From: an uncultured Bacteroidota bacterium
GTDB lineage: Bacteria; Bacteroidota; Bacteroidia; Chitinophagales; Chitinophagaceae
NCBI GenBank assembly: GCA_946479055.1
Contig: CAMLEX010000179.1
Coordinates: 1-8,338, forward strand
Direction: 5' to 3'
DNA: 8,338 bases
The stretch's first letter is position 1. The number at the start of each line of letters is the position of its first letter. The notes under the pieces are model-generated. The model was not told the DNA's origin. It saw only the letters and a list, made by a program, of their open reading frames with translations, and did not search any database. Below, in pieces: positions 7,082 through 8,338 of the stretch. The position numbers were made by a program, and so were the translations under genes.

Positions 7082-8062
7082 ATGAAAAAAATAAGCTGGG
7101 GTATCATTGGTTGCGGAGATGTAACTGAAGTAAAAAGCGGGCCTGCATTTAATAAAGTGAAAAATTCCGAATTGGTTGCTGTAATGCGCAGGGATGCTGC
7201 AAAAGCAAAAGATTATGCACTACGTCATAAAGTCCCCAAATGGTATGCGGATGCAAACAGCCTGATCAACGACCCGGATATAAATGCCATTTACATTGCT
7301 ACGCCACCTTCATCTCATGAAGAGTACACTATTGCGGCATTGCAGGCAAATAAACCTGTGTATGTGGAAAAACCAATGTCTTTAAATGCTGCATCGGCAG
7401 CAAATATGATGAAGGCGGTTGCTGTGAAAAATGGCAAACTGGTTGTAGCTCATTACCGTCGTGCACAGCCTTTATTTCAAAAGATAAAAGATTTAATAGT
7501 TGAAAAAGTAATCGGAGAGATACGATTTGCCCGGTTGGCTTTTTATAACAAGCCGATTTCGCCGGAAGAACTTAATATAGAAAAAACAGCCTGGAGGGTA
7601 GACCCTGTGTTATCAGGTGGTGGTCTGTTTCATGATCTTGCGCCGCATCAACTTGATCTTATGTATCATTTTTTTGGAGAAGTGGATAAAGCTTCCGGCT
7701 TTGCTAATAAACAAGCAAGCTTATATGCAGCGGATGATATGGTAACCGGAAATATTTTATTTAAAAATGGTGTACAGTTCGGCGGCGTATGGTGTTTCAA
7801 TGTAGCTGAACCAGACGAAGAAGATACCTGTGAAATAGTAGGGAATAAAGGAAAAATTATATTTAGCTTTTTTAAACAACAACCTGTAACGGTAATCGCT
7901 GACGGCAAAACAGAAATTTTTTCTTTTGATACTTTGCTACATGTGCAGCAACCGATGATAGAAGAAGTCGTTAATTATTTTTTGGATGAAGGACCGAATC
8001 CATGCAGCGCTGAGGAAGGAGTAAAAGTGATGAAATTAATCGATCAGTTTGCAATGAAATAA
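7082..8062 (+). CDS. Gfo/Idh/MocA family NAD(P)-dependent oxidoreductase
   Basis: The 326-residue protein has the two-domain plan of this family. The N-terminal Rossmann fold opens with WGIIGCGDV (6-14), and R36-R37 after the second strand point to NADP(H). Then come IYIATPPSSHEEY (70-82) and the hallmark VEKPM (95-99) with catalytic-type K97. The C-terminal substrate domain contains GGGLFHDLAPHQLDLM (179-194), where D185 and H189 occupy the usual active-site positions. These enzymes oxidise or reduce hydroxyl/keto groups, mostly of sugars and inositols; the substrate here cannot be assigned. There is no signal peptide, so it is cytoplasmic. The start is fixed by the Rossmann motif. A DUF1801 gene follows after 9 bp, probably in the same transcript. 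The repeat-bearing spacer separates it from ligD, so I infer no role in end joining. Confidence 0.92.
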   Translation: MKKISWGIIGCGDVTEVKSGPAFNKVKNSELVAVMRRDAAKAKDYALRHKVPKWYADANSLINDPDINAIYIATPPSSHEEYTIAALQANKPVYVEKPMSLNAASAANMMKAVAVKNGKLVVAHYRRAQPLFQKIKDLIVEKVIGEIRFARLAFYNKPISPEELNIEKTAWRVDPVLSGGGLFHDLAPHQLDLMYHFFGEVDKASGFANKQASLYAADDMVTGNILFKNGVQFGGVWCFNVAEPDEEDTCEIVGNKGKIIFSFFKQQPVTVIADGKTEIFSFDTLLHVQQPMIEEVVNYFLDEGPNPCSAEEGVKVMKLIDQFAMK

Positions 8063-8071
8063 ATTTCTTTA

Positions 8072-8338
8072 ATGACTCTTCGCCCTGTAGATAATTGGTT
8101 TTTGCAAAAAGATGAACCCATAAAAAGCTGTTTACAGTTTTTAAGAGAATATATACTGAAGCAAAATGCCGGCATCACAGAATCATGGAAATATGGAATG
8201 CCTTTTTTTTGTTACAAAGGAAAAATGGTTTGTTACCTCTGGGTGCACAAAAAGTATGGCCAGCCTTATTTAGGCATCGTGGAAGGAAAAAAAATTGAGC
8301 ATCCTGATCTTATTATAGAAAAAAGAGCCAGAATGAAG
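8072..8338 (+). CDS. DUF1801 domain protein, N-terminal part
   Basis: The frame from the ATG at 8072 runs open to the window edge, giving 89 residues of a truncated gene. It reads RPVDNWFLQKDEPIKSCLQF (4-23), then ITESWKYGMPFFCYKGKMVC (35-54), WVHKKYGQPYLGIVEGK (57-73) and ends in EKRARMK. The SWKYGMPFF-CYKGK block is the core of DUF1801 (YdhG-like) proteins, small single-domain proteins of about 110-140 residues whose function is not established. The start lies 9 bp after the stop of the Gfo/Idh/MocA gene, consistent with a shared transcript. An eight-T run (8203-8210) falls in the FF-C codons and keeps the frame intact. Confidence 0.85.
   Translation, partial: MTLRPVDNWFLQKDEPIKSCLQFLREYILKQNAGITESWKYGMPFFCYKGKMVCYLWVHKKYGQPYLGIVEGKKIEHPDLIIEKRARMK

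Overview
This window looks like chromosomal DNA from a member of the Bacteroidota, most likely a Chitinophagaceae-like soil or freshwater bacterium. The evidence is AT-leaning coding sequence, weak or absent Shine-Dalgarno sites, a TAnnTTTG-type promoter motif, a LigD with PE-LIG-POL domain order, and protein sequences that read like Bacteroidota family members. The lineage is inferred from sequence style and was not tested by any search.

Layout. At the left edge is the N-terminal part of a minus-strand molybdopterin oxidoreductase of the sulfite-oxidase-like type (1-278). A divergent spacer of about 190 bp separates it from a plus-strand pair: a classical short-chain dehydrogenase/reductase (469-1305) and, 6 bp later, an EcsC-family protein (1312-2025). 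A spacer with degenerate 8-bp repeats in inverted orientation follows (2057-2150). Next is a winged-helix protein of the HTH_42/AlkZ DNA-glycosylase family (2214-3281). After it come about 400 bp with only a doubtful small membrane ORF. Then comes a bacterial non-homologous end-joining operon: ku (3683-4456) and ligD (4453-6915), overlapping by ATGA. A second repeat-bearing spacer (CTTTGCGT units, 6991-7066) precedes a Gfo/Idh/MocA-type oxidoreductase (7082-8062), which is closely followed by a DUF1801 protein cut off by the right edge (8072-8338).

How the genes work together. The clearest functional unit is Ku plus LigD: Ku binds double-strand ends and recruits LigD, which trims, fills and seals them. 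The AlkZ-like gene just upstream, with its Q-x-Q catalytic motif intact, makes a plausible but unproven DNA-repair neighbourhood. The other genes are ordinary metabolic or uncharacterised genes without an evident shared pathway.

I see no RNA genes, CRISPR array, transposase, integrase or toxin-antitoxin module, and no clear novel multi-gene system. The features most worth a second look are a 25-nt GC-rich palindrome inserted in frame in the ligase domain of ligD, the two different short-repeat families in the spacers, and the possibly decayed membrane-protein frame between the AlkZ-like gene and ku.
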